Source: Rhytidiadelphus loreus | Lineage: Eukaryota; Streptophyta; Bryopsida; Hypnales; Hylocomiaceae | Reading direction: 5' to 3' | Length of the DNA stretch: 64,000 nt | NCBI GenBank assembly: GCA_947034895.1 | Contig: OX344761.1 | Span: 72,663,839 to 72,727,838 of the forward strand | Shown here: positions 36,799 through 48,540 of the stretch, piece by piece | How the letters are laid out: each line of letters opens with the position of its first letter | How positions within the stretch are numbered: position 1 is the first letter of the stretch | The notes under the pieces: generated by a model | What the model saw: only the letters and a program-made list of their open reading frames with translations | Told to the model about the DNA's origin: nothing | The model's database searches: none | Made by a program: the position numbers and the translations under genes

Positions 36799-37362
36799 CC
36801 TCGGGGGGTGCACTTAGTTCTACTATAACAAACCACATGCGAACAAGTGGTTTCTAATAAACTATAATTTCAACCTAAAATTTTGAACATTGTTTAATAA
36901 TGACTATAGCTTTCTATTGCCAAAATTTTCAACTCAAATAAAATATGAAATGATTTCTAGAAGAGGTTGAAAATGAACTAAAATGGCATGTTTTTCAACT
37001 CAAATAATTATAGAGGACACATTTAGATGACCATTGAGTCAATATTCAACTCAAAATGAGCTTTCAATAATGAGTTATTTTTAGGAATTTTTTGTTCATT
37101 TTTTAGACAAATTTTTCTTATATAATATAGGGGTGTGAAAGTTATTTTTCAGTTCTACAGTGTATCTTTTTACTTCAAAAATTTGTAACTAATTATTATT
37201 AACAAATAAAAATATCAATAATTCAAAACATAAACTTTCAAAGTAGGAAAATTTATTCATATTTAAAAAAAAAAAATTATTTAAAATTCAAAAAGTATAT
37301 AGGGGTCCAAAGTTTTGTTCGCAAGTGGTTTCTAATGGACACTCTAAATGACCCCCTCGAGG
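36799..37362. mobile_element. Inverted-repeat element, CCTCGGGGG ends, 564 bp
   Basis: Left CCTCGGGGGGTGCACTTAG, right reverse-complemented CCTCGAGGGGGTCATTTAG. TTC at 36796-36798 and 37363-37365 as likely 3-bp duplication. 'aagtggtttctaat' occurs near both ends in direct orientation. Superfamily unassigned. Confidence 0.65.
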
Positions 37363-38099
37363 TTCACCCTTAAGTTCACCAAATTGTATTTGATGGCTGC
37401 AACTTTAGGGTCTTGTATCCCCTTCATCCAATATTAGTTTTTAATAAAATTTGATGGGTTATATTCCACTTGTAGTCTTGTTTTTGTGGTAAATTTTTCA
37501 TGTCAATACAAGTTGTTTTAAATGTTTGGGAGCAATTTGAAGTTCAAAATCTTGATTTTTTTGGATTACAATGATTTTCTTTGGCTTGTTTCTTCTTCAA
37601 ACAATGTCCAATTCCAATAAATATTTTGTAGAAAGTTGCACATACTAGTCTAGTTTGTTTGTCTAAAATTTCAAATCAATCCAAGAAGTTATGAGTGCCT
37701 AAGAAGCATTTTAGTAGGAGGTTTGGCCTTAGATGTGTTTTTTGCAACTTTTCTTGCTATTTTTTGACATTTCAAATTCATTTTGAAGACACAATGAGTC
37801 AATTGAATGATATTTCTTTTCACCAATGTGTTTGTATGCCAGTTTTGAATCACTTTATAGTTAAAGTTTTTTCATTTGAGTGGCTTTAGATATTGAATTT
37901 CACCTCCAAATGTGTTGCTAGGAAAATTTTAACATCCTTTTTCAACACTAAAACATTGCAATCTTGTAATCTATGCGGCCAAATCACTCCAAATTTGATT
38001 CACGTCAGCTACAACATGTACACTACAAGATTGCACAATTGAGAATTCTATACCTTAGTGACATTAACAATATACCTTAGTAACGATTCCAAGTTACTA
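37363..38099. other. Unique-looking AT-rich segment
   Basis: Replaces flank F and the P2 elements expected here from the other units. No gene recognised. Confidence 0.45.
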
Positions 38100-39962
38100 G
38101 GGCTTCTGAGAACAGAGTTGGATTATAAAATCCCAAGTACTTGAGGAGGAGGAACTAGTACAATGAATGGTTTATTTGAAAATGGATTGGCTAGCCCACG
38201 AATGCGATAACAAATGCTTTCATGAATCAAGCAAAAAGAATGGTTTTCAAATTCCAGTCGAATGAACTGGAAACTGAATCTCATGAGTCAAAAGAATTTC
38301 AACCCTGGACTCCATAGCTGTCACCAGCAAGAATATGCGGCTAGAAACGCTATCTTACAGAAACTCACAGTAACTCTGGTCGAAAGACCAACAAGCCAGG
38401 CATAAAGAATCCGCTGAGGTAGTTCTACTAACTAAGGTAGCAAGAGCAAACACTATGCTATCTGTTTTGGTGTTGGAGTTCCTCCACAGGAAAGAAACCC
38501 TGCCGTAAGTAACCTTGTACCTTTGACATCCTTTGCAATCTGAAGCATTGACAAACAACAGGCCAACAATGCTTTGGAAGAGAAACTTAAAGTGCTCATC
38601 CTCGGAAGACCAACGCACTGAGAGCTAGAATGGTGGAGAGAAGCGACGCCTTGGCTTCCAGGGACGTGAAGCAAGAGTCTGCGGAGGCAGTTCTGGTAAT
38701 TAGGCTACATTGACGCAGACAGAAGAGAGTGCTCCCCACAGGCAGGGGGATGGGACGTTGCATGTCTTGTCTACTTTGAGGGACGCGGAGGCGGCCTTGC
38801 AATCACGGTGCCCTTGGGATCCCACCACGTGCCCCCACCATCGCCTTCGATATTTTCTGCGACTCCAAACGTGCGAAGGCCACCAGAAACTCCAGCTCTG
38901 TCATTCACAGCCATCTTCTTGCTCACTCTTCGGGGGGTTCTGATACCAGCTCGATGTGGGCGAGGAAGAATGAATCCAACACTTGGAGAGCAAGCCAAGG
39001 AAAGAATGTCTATTTCGAGAATTCAAGCCCAGAGATGCAAACGTAGGAAGTGTTTCGAGCTGGAATGATGAATTCTCGTGACCTCTCTCCGGAGATTTAT
39101 AACACTTCGGAGGTTTGCTTCGATAGTAAATTCCATGAAGGGTACGAGGATTTCCGTATCGGGAGCCATGTCTGCGGAGGTCGGGAGGGAGAATGTTGTC
39201 TGCAGGGATCTTTTGTCTGCAAGAATGGATTGTTTGCGAGGGTTTATTTTTGTCTGCGGCGTGTCTGCTGGGTCGCCTCAAGAAGGTGTGTGACCGACAC
39301 TGGTTGCTAACAAAAACGCTGTTGTGGAGCCATAAAATAGGGTTTCGGGTGCGTACAGACACTTACATTCCAAATTCGTCACCCTAGTCCGTGATTTACT
39401 CGGAAATCGGTATCGAGAACTGCATTCCTTGAGCGAGAAGCAATTTCAGCCGACAAATCGTGAAAGAAATTCAATCGCGAACGAAACTGAAGAATAGTCC
39501 AGCACATTGTCGCGAACCCGTTGCTGACAGAATACCAGATGAATTGCCAGGAAGCTAATTAAGGCGAGCTCCCCGAATGAGGATTGCTGGAATTGGGGCC
39601 GACAAATCTCGTTATTAAGCTGCGATGCTTCAACCGCCGGCTGTTGATCTAAATGACGGCGCCAACAATTTGGGGAAACGTACGATTTCGGGAAGTGTCG
39701 AGGTTTCAGGAAGCTCGCCCGTTGCTACATAGCTACTCGGCAGCGAGAGCGCGGGGGTAGCGACTAGCGAGCGCAGCGAGGGTGGTGAGACCTGAGGCGT
39801 TGAAGAGTTGACGCGGTTGTGACTCTGTCTGTACGTCTGTAGGCACGTTTTTAACAGAGTTTTATCAGACTTGCGTAGTTGCGCTATCAGAGAATTTTAG
39901 GGTTTTAAAACCGAATCGGATTTTCTGACCTTCCAATGGTTTGTGTATTGTACCTCAATCCT
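38100..39962 (-). repeat. Array unit 4, block U
   Basis: Read on -, runs from 'gattgaggtacaatacaca' through 'gcgtcaactcttcaacgcc' to 'gttctcagaagccc'. Shares 'aacagagttggattataaaatc' with unit 5 at its 3' edge and then diverges: flank F is absent. Confidence 0.8.
38771..38914 (-). CDS. Conserved 47-codon ORF, unit 4
   Basis: Intact, with Tyr-to-Ser and Cys-to-Arg changes early (GVSGGLRTF) and otherwise as units 3 and 5. Function unknown. Confidence 0.4.
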   Translation of the reverse strand: MAVNDRAGVSGGLRTFGVAENIEGDGGGTWWDPKGTVIARPPPRPSK

Positions 39963-39965
39963 TTA

Positions 39966-40422
39966 GGGCATCTGCAATGCGGACTCGGCATACAAGCCCT
40001 GTAACGGGAAATGCCGGGCCATTCCACGAGGCCTCGGAAGTGCTGGTTCTTTCTTTGGAAAAATTGACCCAATGCAAAGTCGGCAATCCCAACGTCAAGT
40101 GAATTTTTTTGCATTATAAAAAGCAAGAAAGAAAAGAATCTACATTTAAAAAAAGCTTTTCATCAAAATGAGGGATGTTTGAATTGATTGGCACAATCTA
40201 CAATGCGAAAAAGGGTTGACAATCATTATTATTCTTACACTGGGCCAACTTGGAGGCCCTTCAAATATTGCAAATTAGCCGGTCCTAGGTGGTCGCATAC
40301 CGAGGCCGTGGAATTGAAGGCCCCAATGACGGTTGCATTAGAGCACGATTTTCATTAAATATTTGGTTGGGCCCAGCATAGTGCCAATACCGTTGAGTTT
40401 TGTGGGTAGATTGTAGATGCTC
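39966..40422. mobile_element. PIF/Harbinger-type non-autonomous element, 457 bp
   Basis: Ends GGGCATCTGCAATG and reverse-complemented GAGCATCTACAATC; TTA at 39963-39965 and 40423-40425. The interior differs from the MITE at 13820, yet it sits at the equivalent position beside block U, against the TTAA of the adjacent R element. Confidence 0.72.
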
Positions 40423-40426
40423 TTAA

Positions 40427-40648
40427 GCCATAAATGTTGACATGGATCTTTGGCCTGTGATAGATGACACCGAATCCTTCTAGTAGGACAGAAGTGCTAG
40501 TATTCATCCTCGGAATTTTGTTGTGAAAAGGGGAGGTCTTCTACAAAAGTTTGATTTCCAATGAGTGATTTTTCTATTTCTTAAGGTAATGATCCACATG
40601 GTAATGAAAAGGGATGATTTCCAAGGTCACCCTTTGGTCCTTTAAGAG
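40427..40648 (+). mobile_element. TTAA-flanked element, R family copy 4
   Basis: TTAA at 40423-40426 and 40649-40652. The right end TGGTCCTTTAAGAG retains the family terminus; the left end is decayed. The interior matches other R copies ('gaatccttctag', 'gatttccaaggtcacc'). Confidence 0.6.
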
Positions 40649-40652
40649 TTAA

Positions 40653-40830
40653 TCACAGAAGGACAAGTTGATCACAATACAAATCAACCTTTTGGGTATT
40701 GTATAAATCATTTGTTTAAAAAAATCCAAGAGCACTCATTGGAGGTTAAACTATTGTGCAAAACCTCTCCTTTTCACACAAAATCCAAAGAATCATGAAC
40801 ATCTCTACAAGTAGAACCTCTGTTAGTGCA
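40653..40830 (-). mobile_element. TTAA-type element, R family copy 5 (inverted, truncated)
   Basis: Shares TTAA 40649-40652 with copy 4 but faces the other way. On the - strand it ends CTTGTCCTTCTGTGA-TTAA, as copy 2 ends. The distal end is not identifiable. Confidence 0.6.
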
Positions 40831-41630
40831 TCCACTCTTAGTCGATAACTATCAAGTATGGAGTTTGTAGGTGGGCCCAATTTGAAGCACATTCTTTGAA
40901 AAGTAGTATTGGAGGTTGACATTTGTTAAGTGGTCATTATAACACCTCTCTAAATGCACAACCCTCTCTTAGTACATAGACCATGCACCATGCACTAAGA
41001 AAGGTTATACGTATATTTCTATCTTACATAGAAGGATTATCTTTCATCTATCCAATCACCATTTGTCCCCTCCATTTGTCCATTACCAATTGGTTGTGGT
41101 GGAATTCACCCTATAACTACATACCAACATCTACTTGGGATTTGCTTCTCCCTCTTCCTAGTAGTGAGTGCCCCACAACGCCAAGTCACCATCATTGCAA
41201 TGAAGTAAGACCTTTTCTTTGTCCTTTGACAACCTTACCCTCCAACTTGTTGTCTTTCAAAATTGATTACAAAAAATGTGTTGATAGATTTTGAGTGAAA
41301 ATTTTAGTTTGAAATGAGGTGCTTTTAAATTAGATTCACAAACCAACCAACTTTGAGTAATCTTATTGTCCATTGAAACTTCTTTGTAGTCATAGCCATA
41401 AACTATCCCTTAGGCTATTAATGTACATCAATTTCTATGATGGGTGGAAATTCTCTAATCACATATAGACACAATATGCAATTACATAACATGACCACAT
41501 GCAAAAGTGAAAATAAACTTTATGACAAGAAAGTGTATATTCTAAAATTCAAATGGTACATTTTCTACACCAACTATAGTAATAAAGTAAAACTTGTTAG
41601 AATAATATTTTTAATGTATTTTTGAAATTA
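40831..41630 (+). repeat. T-distal block, unit 5 (partial)
   Basis: Matches 25.5-25.9 and 35.0-35.9 kb ('ccattaccaattggttgtggtgg', 'tagtcatagccataaactatcc'). Blocks T and D are missing between here and unit 4. Confidence 0.6.
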
Positions 41631-42850
41631 CTCCCTTAAGAACTAAACGTTCAAAAATTACAAACAATGAATGAATCCAAATACATGTCAAGCAAACAAA
41701 GTCTTGGTCTTTTCATCTATTTAAATGCTTGCAAATACTTACATTTGCACAATATAGATTTCTTTAAACAAGATTTACAAATATCTATAGTCCATGGGGT
41801 ATAGGCATGTTTGACCTGAAAAAGATAACATTTCTAGGTTAAAAATGACCAATTAGATACAACTTAATTATATATGGAAAATACAATTCTTAAAAATACC
41901 ATCATAATTAGAATTAAATATATTGAATATAAGATAAATGATGAACATTGTGTATATTTAATTTAGAATCAATTCTAGAAGGAATTTGTAATTTTTGGTT
42001 TCCAATTTTATTGAAATTGAAGGCTAGTAGAGCCAACTATGTGGAAATGATCTATGCACCATATTTTAGGAATTTTGTATAAAAAGTATTATTAAATTCT
42101 TATTCTAAGTTAAACTTTAGAATACACCTATGCAATTTTAAAAATCAAGACTACCCTTCGATCCTTATGGAATTAAATGACATCATGTAAATAATATACC
42201 ACTATTTTATAATTTACAAATATAACAAATTTTGTGGCTTTGGTAATATTAAATCCCTTGAGGACCAAGTGTTCAAATTTTAAAGAACAAGTGAACGCAA
42301 ACACATCCTAATCAGACACAAATGTGTCTGTTCATCTTTTGATTCTTTTGAAGATTCATTTCTTAGTTCTTTATGATTTATACAATATAAGTTTTGAAGA
42401 ATTTGCTTTGCAACTATTCTATAAGGGTTATTGTAAAAAACACTTTCTGATTTTGTTGCATTCTCATAGAATTCATGCTTAGCTTTTTGAAGTACTTTAA
42501 AAATAAAATTTTAATTTCAATTAATTAATGTATACACCTTTAAAAAGATTGTACACATGGAAGATAAAGCATAGAAAAACTTAGTAAGTAGAAAATACTA
42601 AAAAATTACTCAATCTCAAGAAAATAGGTCTTTTGATGTTTTTAATTTGTATAAAATAAGATTTTTATTTTTATTTTTTAAATTGACCATTTGTAACAAC
42701 TATGTGAAGATGGTCATTCTCCAAAAAAACTCCAAAATAATATTTAACATGTTTCCAAATGCAAACAACAAGAGACTTGTTTTGTGGACTTCCATACAAT
42801 ATACAATTAAATTTTCTTAGAATTTCTTTGAATAGTATTTGTAAGTCTAA
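41631..42850. mobile_element. P2 family copies c and d in tandem
   Basis: Copy c 41631-42172 ends GATCCTTATGGAA then TTAA 42173-42176. Copy d starts after TTAA 42249-42252 with ATCCCTTGAGGACCAAG. Same pair arrangement as 27.3-28.5 kb, hence part of the duplicated unit. The far end of copy d is not found; 42850 is approximate. Confidence 0.5.
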
Positions 42851-45278
42851 ATGACTATCTCCTCTAAATTTCAGTTCCTAATTTGTTTTTCTAGGTACTA
42901 AATAGTACTACTTTCCTCCTCACCTCCCCTTAACAAAGATTGGGTGCTATTTCTGGATAGTAAAACATTATTGGAAAAATAGAAAAAATTAGCCTAGGTG
43001 TATAATAGTCATGAGCACTTGAACTATGAATCTTGAGTCATTTAAATCCATAATATAAAAGTTATGGCCAAAAAATAAATCAATATGCAAGGTGTAATAC
43101 AAAATAGTACATTTGTTTCTTGCAATCACCCATAAATCAAAGGTTGGATAGAAGGTCTAGCCTCAATAAATAAAATTTTCAGTCCAACTTTATTTTTATG
43201 AACAAAATTGAAAAATGTTGAATATGTTACAATCTTAGAGTCTTGGACCCTCCTTGTGGTGCATTTTACAGTTCTATTTTCTTGATTTAGGAAGGAAGGG
43301 AGCTTTGAAGATGCTTTGAATATTCATTATCCAATTTTGTGATGGTCTAATAACATATAATTCATTTTCTTGTCCAAACGTTGTCAAATTTTGTTATTCT
43401 TTTTGAATTTTTTGGTATTTTTGTAGCTCCAAAGAGTGGGAGAGAATGGAAGATTGTGCATGTACAAGGGCTTGCTTAGTGTTGGAGAATTTTCTACTCA
43501 TGTAAATAAACCCAATTGTGACCCCTTTCTTAAAGCAACCTCTACAAATTCTTATCTAATATATACAAAAAATGCATTTTAGGAGGTTTTAGAATACTCT
43601 ATTGACTTCCAACAAGATCCAACAAGAAATGAGCAATATTTTGAATGATAGGAACAATGTGCAATGGCATATTCAGACAAATTTAGATGTAATTACCTTG
43701 TGAGAATCTAAGAATGTAGTGAAGTTTTTAACTCTCTATTGCAGTTATTTGTTTGGCATGTCTATATAATGTATAATTTTTGTCAATCATCACAAACATT
43801 CAAGTAATGAAATAAAACTTGTATTTTTTAAAGTATTTAAAGTTAAGTATTTCTAAATTGATTTAACAAAGATTATAAAAGATATTAGAAACTTGATGCA
43901 AAAAAATTTTAAACAAAAAAGTTGAAAAGGTTGTATTGGGTCTCATACTATAGCACATGTAGGCTACTTTGTTTTGACATTTGGAGAATCAATTCCATTG
44001 AATTTGAAATAAGTTTAGAAAGATAAGTAAACTTTTAGAACTAATTAGATCATAAATGGGATCAAAATAAATAAATTTCAAGGAGAATCTAATCCTACAA
44101 TTTTTATCCAGGAAGTCACGACATTAGAGGTTTAGTATATATGTGAGATTGGGGGATGTTTTATGGAGGGGCATTTACCTTATATTTTGTAATTTCATAT
44201 ACCCTATCGTTCAAAATAATTCTAAATTGCCATTTATTATAGCATCCTATGTTATTTGTAATACAGTTTTGAGTCTAATTTTTTGTCCCTAAATTAAATT
44301 TAAAAATTAAAATAATAGGTGTTGTATGATTTTTTTTCCTATTACTATTTTTTATCCTTTTATTCTTTATTCTTTTGTCCCTTCTCTTTCAAACCATTTT
44401 TTTACAGTTACTAAAATTAAAGTACAATATGTTTAGACAAATGCACTATGGACAAACAAATACATTCATAGACTGTAAACAATGCATTTTAGTTGTGTTA
44501 AACAACTCATTGTGAATCATCTACAGTATATTCTAATGAATGCAATAAGAATATATTAAAACAAAATTCAGGATAAATTCTTCAAATTCTAAGTGACTTC
44601 AAAGGACTTTATAGATAATTCTCAAGGCAACCAGAGCTCCTCATCCAAGGTTCATGGATAATTTGGGAAAAATAATGTATCATTTTTTGTCTATCTCTTC
44701 TATAAAGACATTAAATATCTACTCTACAAAATTATTTCCCTCCTTGTATTATTTCCCCCCTATATTTTTTATACATAAAATCTAATACTTGGTATTAAAC
44801 ATGATATAATATTAGTTATAGTACCCTACATCTAATTCTACACATTCTATATTAGATATAATGTTTAAAATAAATTTAGGTACAATAAATATACAATACC
44901 CTATCTTAGATCTCATGAGGTTTCTAATATGCACACTAAGTGACTTTTCTAAATGGACATTGGATGAAGGAGAAATAAGACCCAAAGTTGTAGCTATCAA
45001 AATGCACTTTGGTGAACTAAAATTGAACCCTAAGTATTTGAATGGTTTCCAAAAATTCAATACATACTAGATTGATATGAAGATTTCTTATACAAACTAG
45101 AAAAGTAGACACATTTTTTTCAACAATATTTATTGAAGTTCGGTGCCTTATGCAAATGTTAGAGCTTCTCAAAGCTCATTGCAACCCCAAAACATACAAA
45201 ATATGTCCATAGGGACCATTAGAGGTTATAGTTCCTATTGTGGCTAACCAAAATTCTCTTGTTGGTGAAGTTTTCACC
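42851..45278. other. AT-rich, nothing recognised
   Basis: No supported gene or bounded repeat. The overlapping frames at 44812-45070 are not supported by codon pattern or paralogy. Confidence 0.45.
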
Positions 45279-45675
45279 GGTGTATCACCCATTTCCGATC
45301 AGCATCCCATTTCTGTTGCATAGGGTGGTTTGTTTCTGAAGCATACGGTGTTGTATTTCCGACCAACTGGACAAAGAAACCGATGAGTCATGCGGCATCG
45401 TGATTGGCCATACGACTTGTATTTTTAGTAATAAAGCACTATTAGATTTGCTACTTCGTGTTGGTTGGAAATAGAATACCCTATATCACAATTTGAGGGC
45501 AAACAGAATCTTCTTGTTTAAAATTCATAGTAATTTCGTTTTTGAGAATTAAATTCTGGAAAAATATGGAATCCTTTTCAATTGTATTTCTGTAGACGGG
45601 AAAAAAAATTCCTCAACCTTCCGCATGCTGCAAATTGACCCAATTGCTTAATTGATCGGAAGTGGGTGATACACC
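45279..45675. mobile_element. Inverted-repeat element, GGTGTATCACCCA ends, 397 bp
   Basis: Left GGTGTATCACCCATTTCC, right reverse-complemented GGTGTATCACCCACTTCC, continuing to GATCA: about 24 bp with one mismatch. No clear target duplication; superfamily unassigned. Confidence 0.7.
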
Positions 45676-45839
45676 TTAGACTTCAATTTGCAAAGTTCAC
45701 CAAAAGACTTTTCTGGTTGTTTACTCTACAACCAATGAAGACTTCTTGAGGCATTATATATCCCACTAGTTGCTTCAAATAACCATGTCTTGGCTAAAAC
45801 TTCTTGACCAACTAGTGCACTTCTCCACCATTGTGTGAA

Positions 45840-48540
45840 GCAACCCTTAGTGAGTGTCAAAATTATTGCGCAAGTCCAAGTATTAAGATGGTGCATGAAG
45901 AGAATGGGAGTGAGGATCAAACTATGACATTTATGGAGGTATTTACTACCTCTCATCAAAGTGAAAATCCTCCAAATTTGGTGGTCATTTGCTTTGATAT
46001 GAAGTGCATGTTTTGTTTTTTCTTGACCACATTGTTTCCAATCCTTGAAAACAACCATCATGATCTCCATTTTCTCTAGGAGATAACTATTGTGGATATT
46101 GTTATAAATACCAATCTATTGAATATAGCTATTTTCCAGCTACAATAGCTATTATAATACATAGACTACACTAGCTAGTCATTACAAAATCTACTATACC
46201 AAAATGAAGGAAAGTATATATACTATTAGCTTGCTCCAATCACTTAATGTCAAAAATTTCCATCCTATCAAAGTTTGTCATCCAACACAAATGTTCACCC
46301 TTATATTTTCTTATATGTCTAGTACAAATCAAGAATCAAAGTGTTGTCAAGTTAGATATTAGTAAGAAGGGAGTGATTAGAAATAGCCTTGAAAAACTTC
46401 TCCAATCATGGTTGCTTGCCACCTAAAGATTGTAAAATTGTACATCTACATATCCTCACCTCCTGAAGAAAGAGATTTCCTGCATCATCACTCACAAATA
46501 ATTCAGAAGCTTTCATCACCCACTTTAAGATGGACAGTTGGAACACAAGCAATGACTCTTGCTAGCAACACTTTGAAACATCTACAACACGACCGCATGG
46601 AACTCACTTCCGAGAAACACTTCATTCAGACGTACTGCAAACTTCAGAACAACAAGGTCTCAGAAAAAATTCCCAGCTTCATGTTAAGAAAAAAAATCCC
46701 CAAGAACAGAGTTGGATTATAAAATCCCAAGTACTTGAGGAGGAGGAACTAGTACAATGAATGGTTTATTGAAAATGGATTGGCTAGCCCGCCAATGGGA
46801 TAACAAATGCTTTGCTCAATCAAGCAAAAAGAATGGTTTTCAAATCACGAGGCTACTAAAATACCAGTCGAATGAACTGGAAACTGAATCTCATGAGTCA
46901 AAAGAATTTCAACCCTGGACTCCATAGCTGTCACCAGCAAGAATATGCGGCTAGAAACGCTATCTTACAGAAACTCACAGTAACTCACAGTAACTCTGGC
47001 CAAAAGACCAGCAAGCCAGGCATAAAGAATCCGTTGAGGTAGTTCTACTAACTAAGGTAGCAAGAGCAAACACTATGCTATCTGTTTTGGTGCTGGAAAG
47101 AAACCTTGCCGTAAGTAACCTTGTAATCTTGACATCCCTTGAAATCGGAAGCATTGACAAACGAGATGCCAACAATGCTTTGGAAGAGAAATTAAAGTGC
47201 TCATCGTCGGAAGACCAACGCACTGAGAGCTACAATGCTGGTGAGAAGCGACGCCTCGGCTCCCAGGGACGTGAAGCAAGAGTCTGCGGAGGGAGTTCGA
47301 TCTAGTAATTAGCCCGCATTGACGCAAACAGAGAGTGCTCCCCTCAGCCAAGGGGATGGGACGTTGCATGTCCTGTCTACTTTGAGGGACGCGGAGGCGG
47401 CCTTGCAATCACGGTGCCCTTGGGATCCCACCACGTGCCTCCACCATCGCCTTCGATGTTTTCTGCGACTCCAAACGTGCACAGGCCACCATAAACTCCA
47501 GCTCTGTCATTCACAGCCATCTTCTTGCTCACTCTTCGGGGAGTTCTGATACCAGCTCGACGTGGGCAAGGAAGAATGAATCCAACCTTGGAGAGCAAGC
47601 CGAGGAAAGAATGCCTATTTCGAGAATTCAAGTCCAGAGATGCAAACGTAGGAAGTGTTTCGAGCTGGAATGATGAATTCTCGTGACCTCTCTTTCCATT
47701 CTTATAACACTCCGCAGGTGAAGCTCAAGCTTTGCTTCGATAGTAAATGCCATAAAGGGTACGAGGATTCCGACGAGGATGTCCGTGTCAGGAGCCATGT
47801 CTGCGGAGGTCGGGAGGGAGAATGTTGTCTGCAGGGATCTTTTGTCTGCAAGAATGGATTGTTTGCGAGGGTTTATTTGTTGTCTGCGGCGTGTCTGCTC
47901 GATCGCCGCAAGAAGGCGTGTGACCGACACTGGTTGATTATGAAATCCTGTTGTAGAGTCGTAATTTTGGGTTTCGGGTGCCCGCACTCACACAAACATA
48001 CGTCACCCTAATCCGTAAATTATTCGGAAATCGGCATTGAGAACTGCATTTGTTGAGAGAGAAGTAATTTCAGCCGACAATTCGTGAAAGAAATTAATTC
48101 TCGAGCGGGGCAGAGGAATATTCCAGCACATTGTTGTGCATCCACTGCTAACGAAACCGGAAAACCTCAAACCCAAAATTCAAAACAAATTCCGCAAAAC
48201 CCAAAACCCAATATTCAATTGTCAGAAGTCCAAATCCAGATGAATTGCAATGAAACGAAGGCCAGGTCACGGAGTGAGGATTGCTTGAATTGGGGCCGAC
48301 AAATCGCGGACAAATGACGGGGGTTGCCAATGACGGCGCCAGCAATCCGTACAGAGTCGCGGTTTCGGGAAGCTCGCCAGTTGCTACGTTGCTACGTGGC
48401 AGCGATTCCAGCGAGGGTGGTGAGACTTGAGGTGTTGGAGACTTGACGCGGTTGTGCATGTGTCTGTAAGTCTGTACGCTCGTCGGTAACAGAGTCTTAT
48501 AAGAACTCGCATAGTTATGCTATCAGAAAATTTTGTATAG
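45840..48540 (-). repeat. Array unit 5, flank F and block U
   Basis: F at 45.84-46.69, U at 46.69-48.54. Read on -: 'ctgatagcataactatgcg', 'gactctgttaccgacg', then the shared block. The first part has a private stretch near 48150-48230 (AACCCAAAATTC-like simple sequence). Confidence 0.8.
47377..47520 (-). CDS. Conserved 47-codon ORF, unit 5
   Basis: MAVNDRAGVYGGL ... GGGTWWDPKGT ... ARPPPRPSK-stop; intact and closest to a consensus of the five. Function unknown. Confidence 0.4.
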   Translation of the reverse strand: MAVNDRAGVYGGLCTFGVAENIEGDGGGTWWDPKGTVIARPPPRPSK

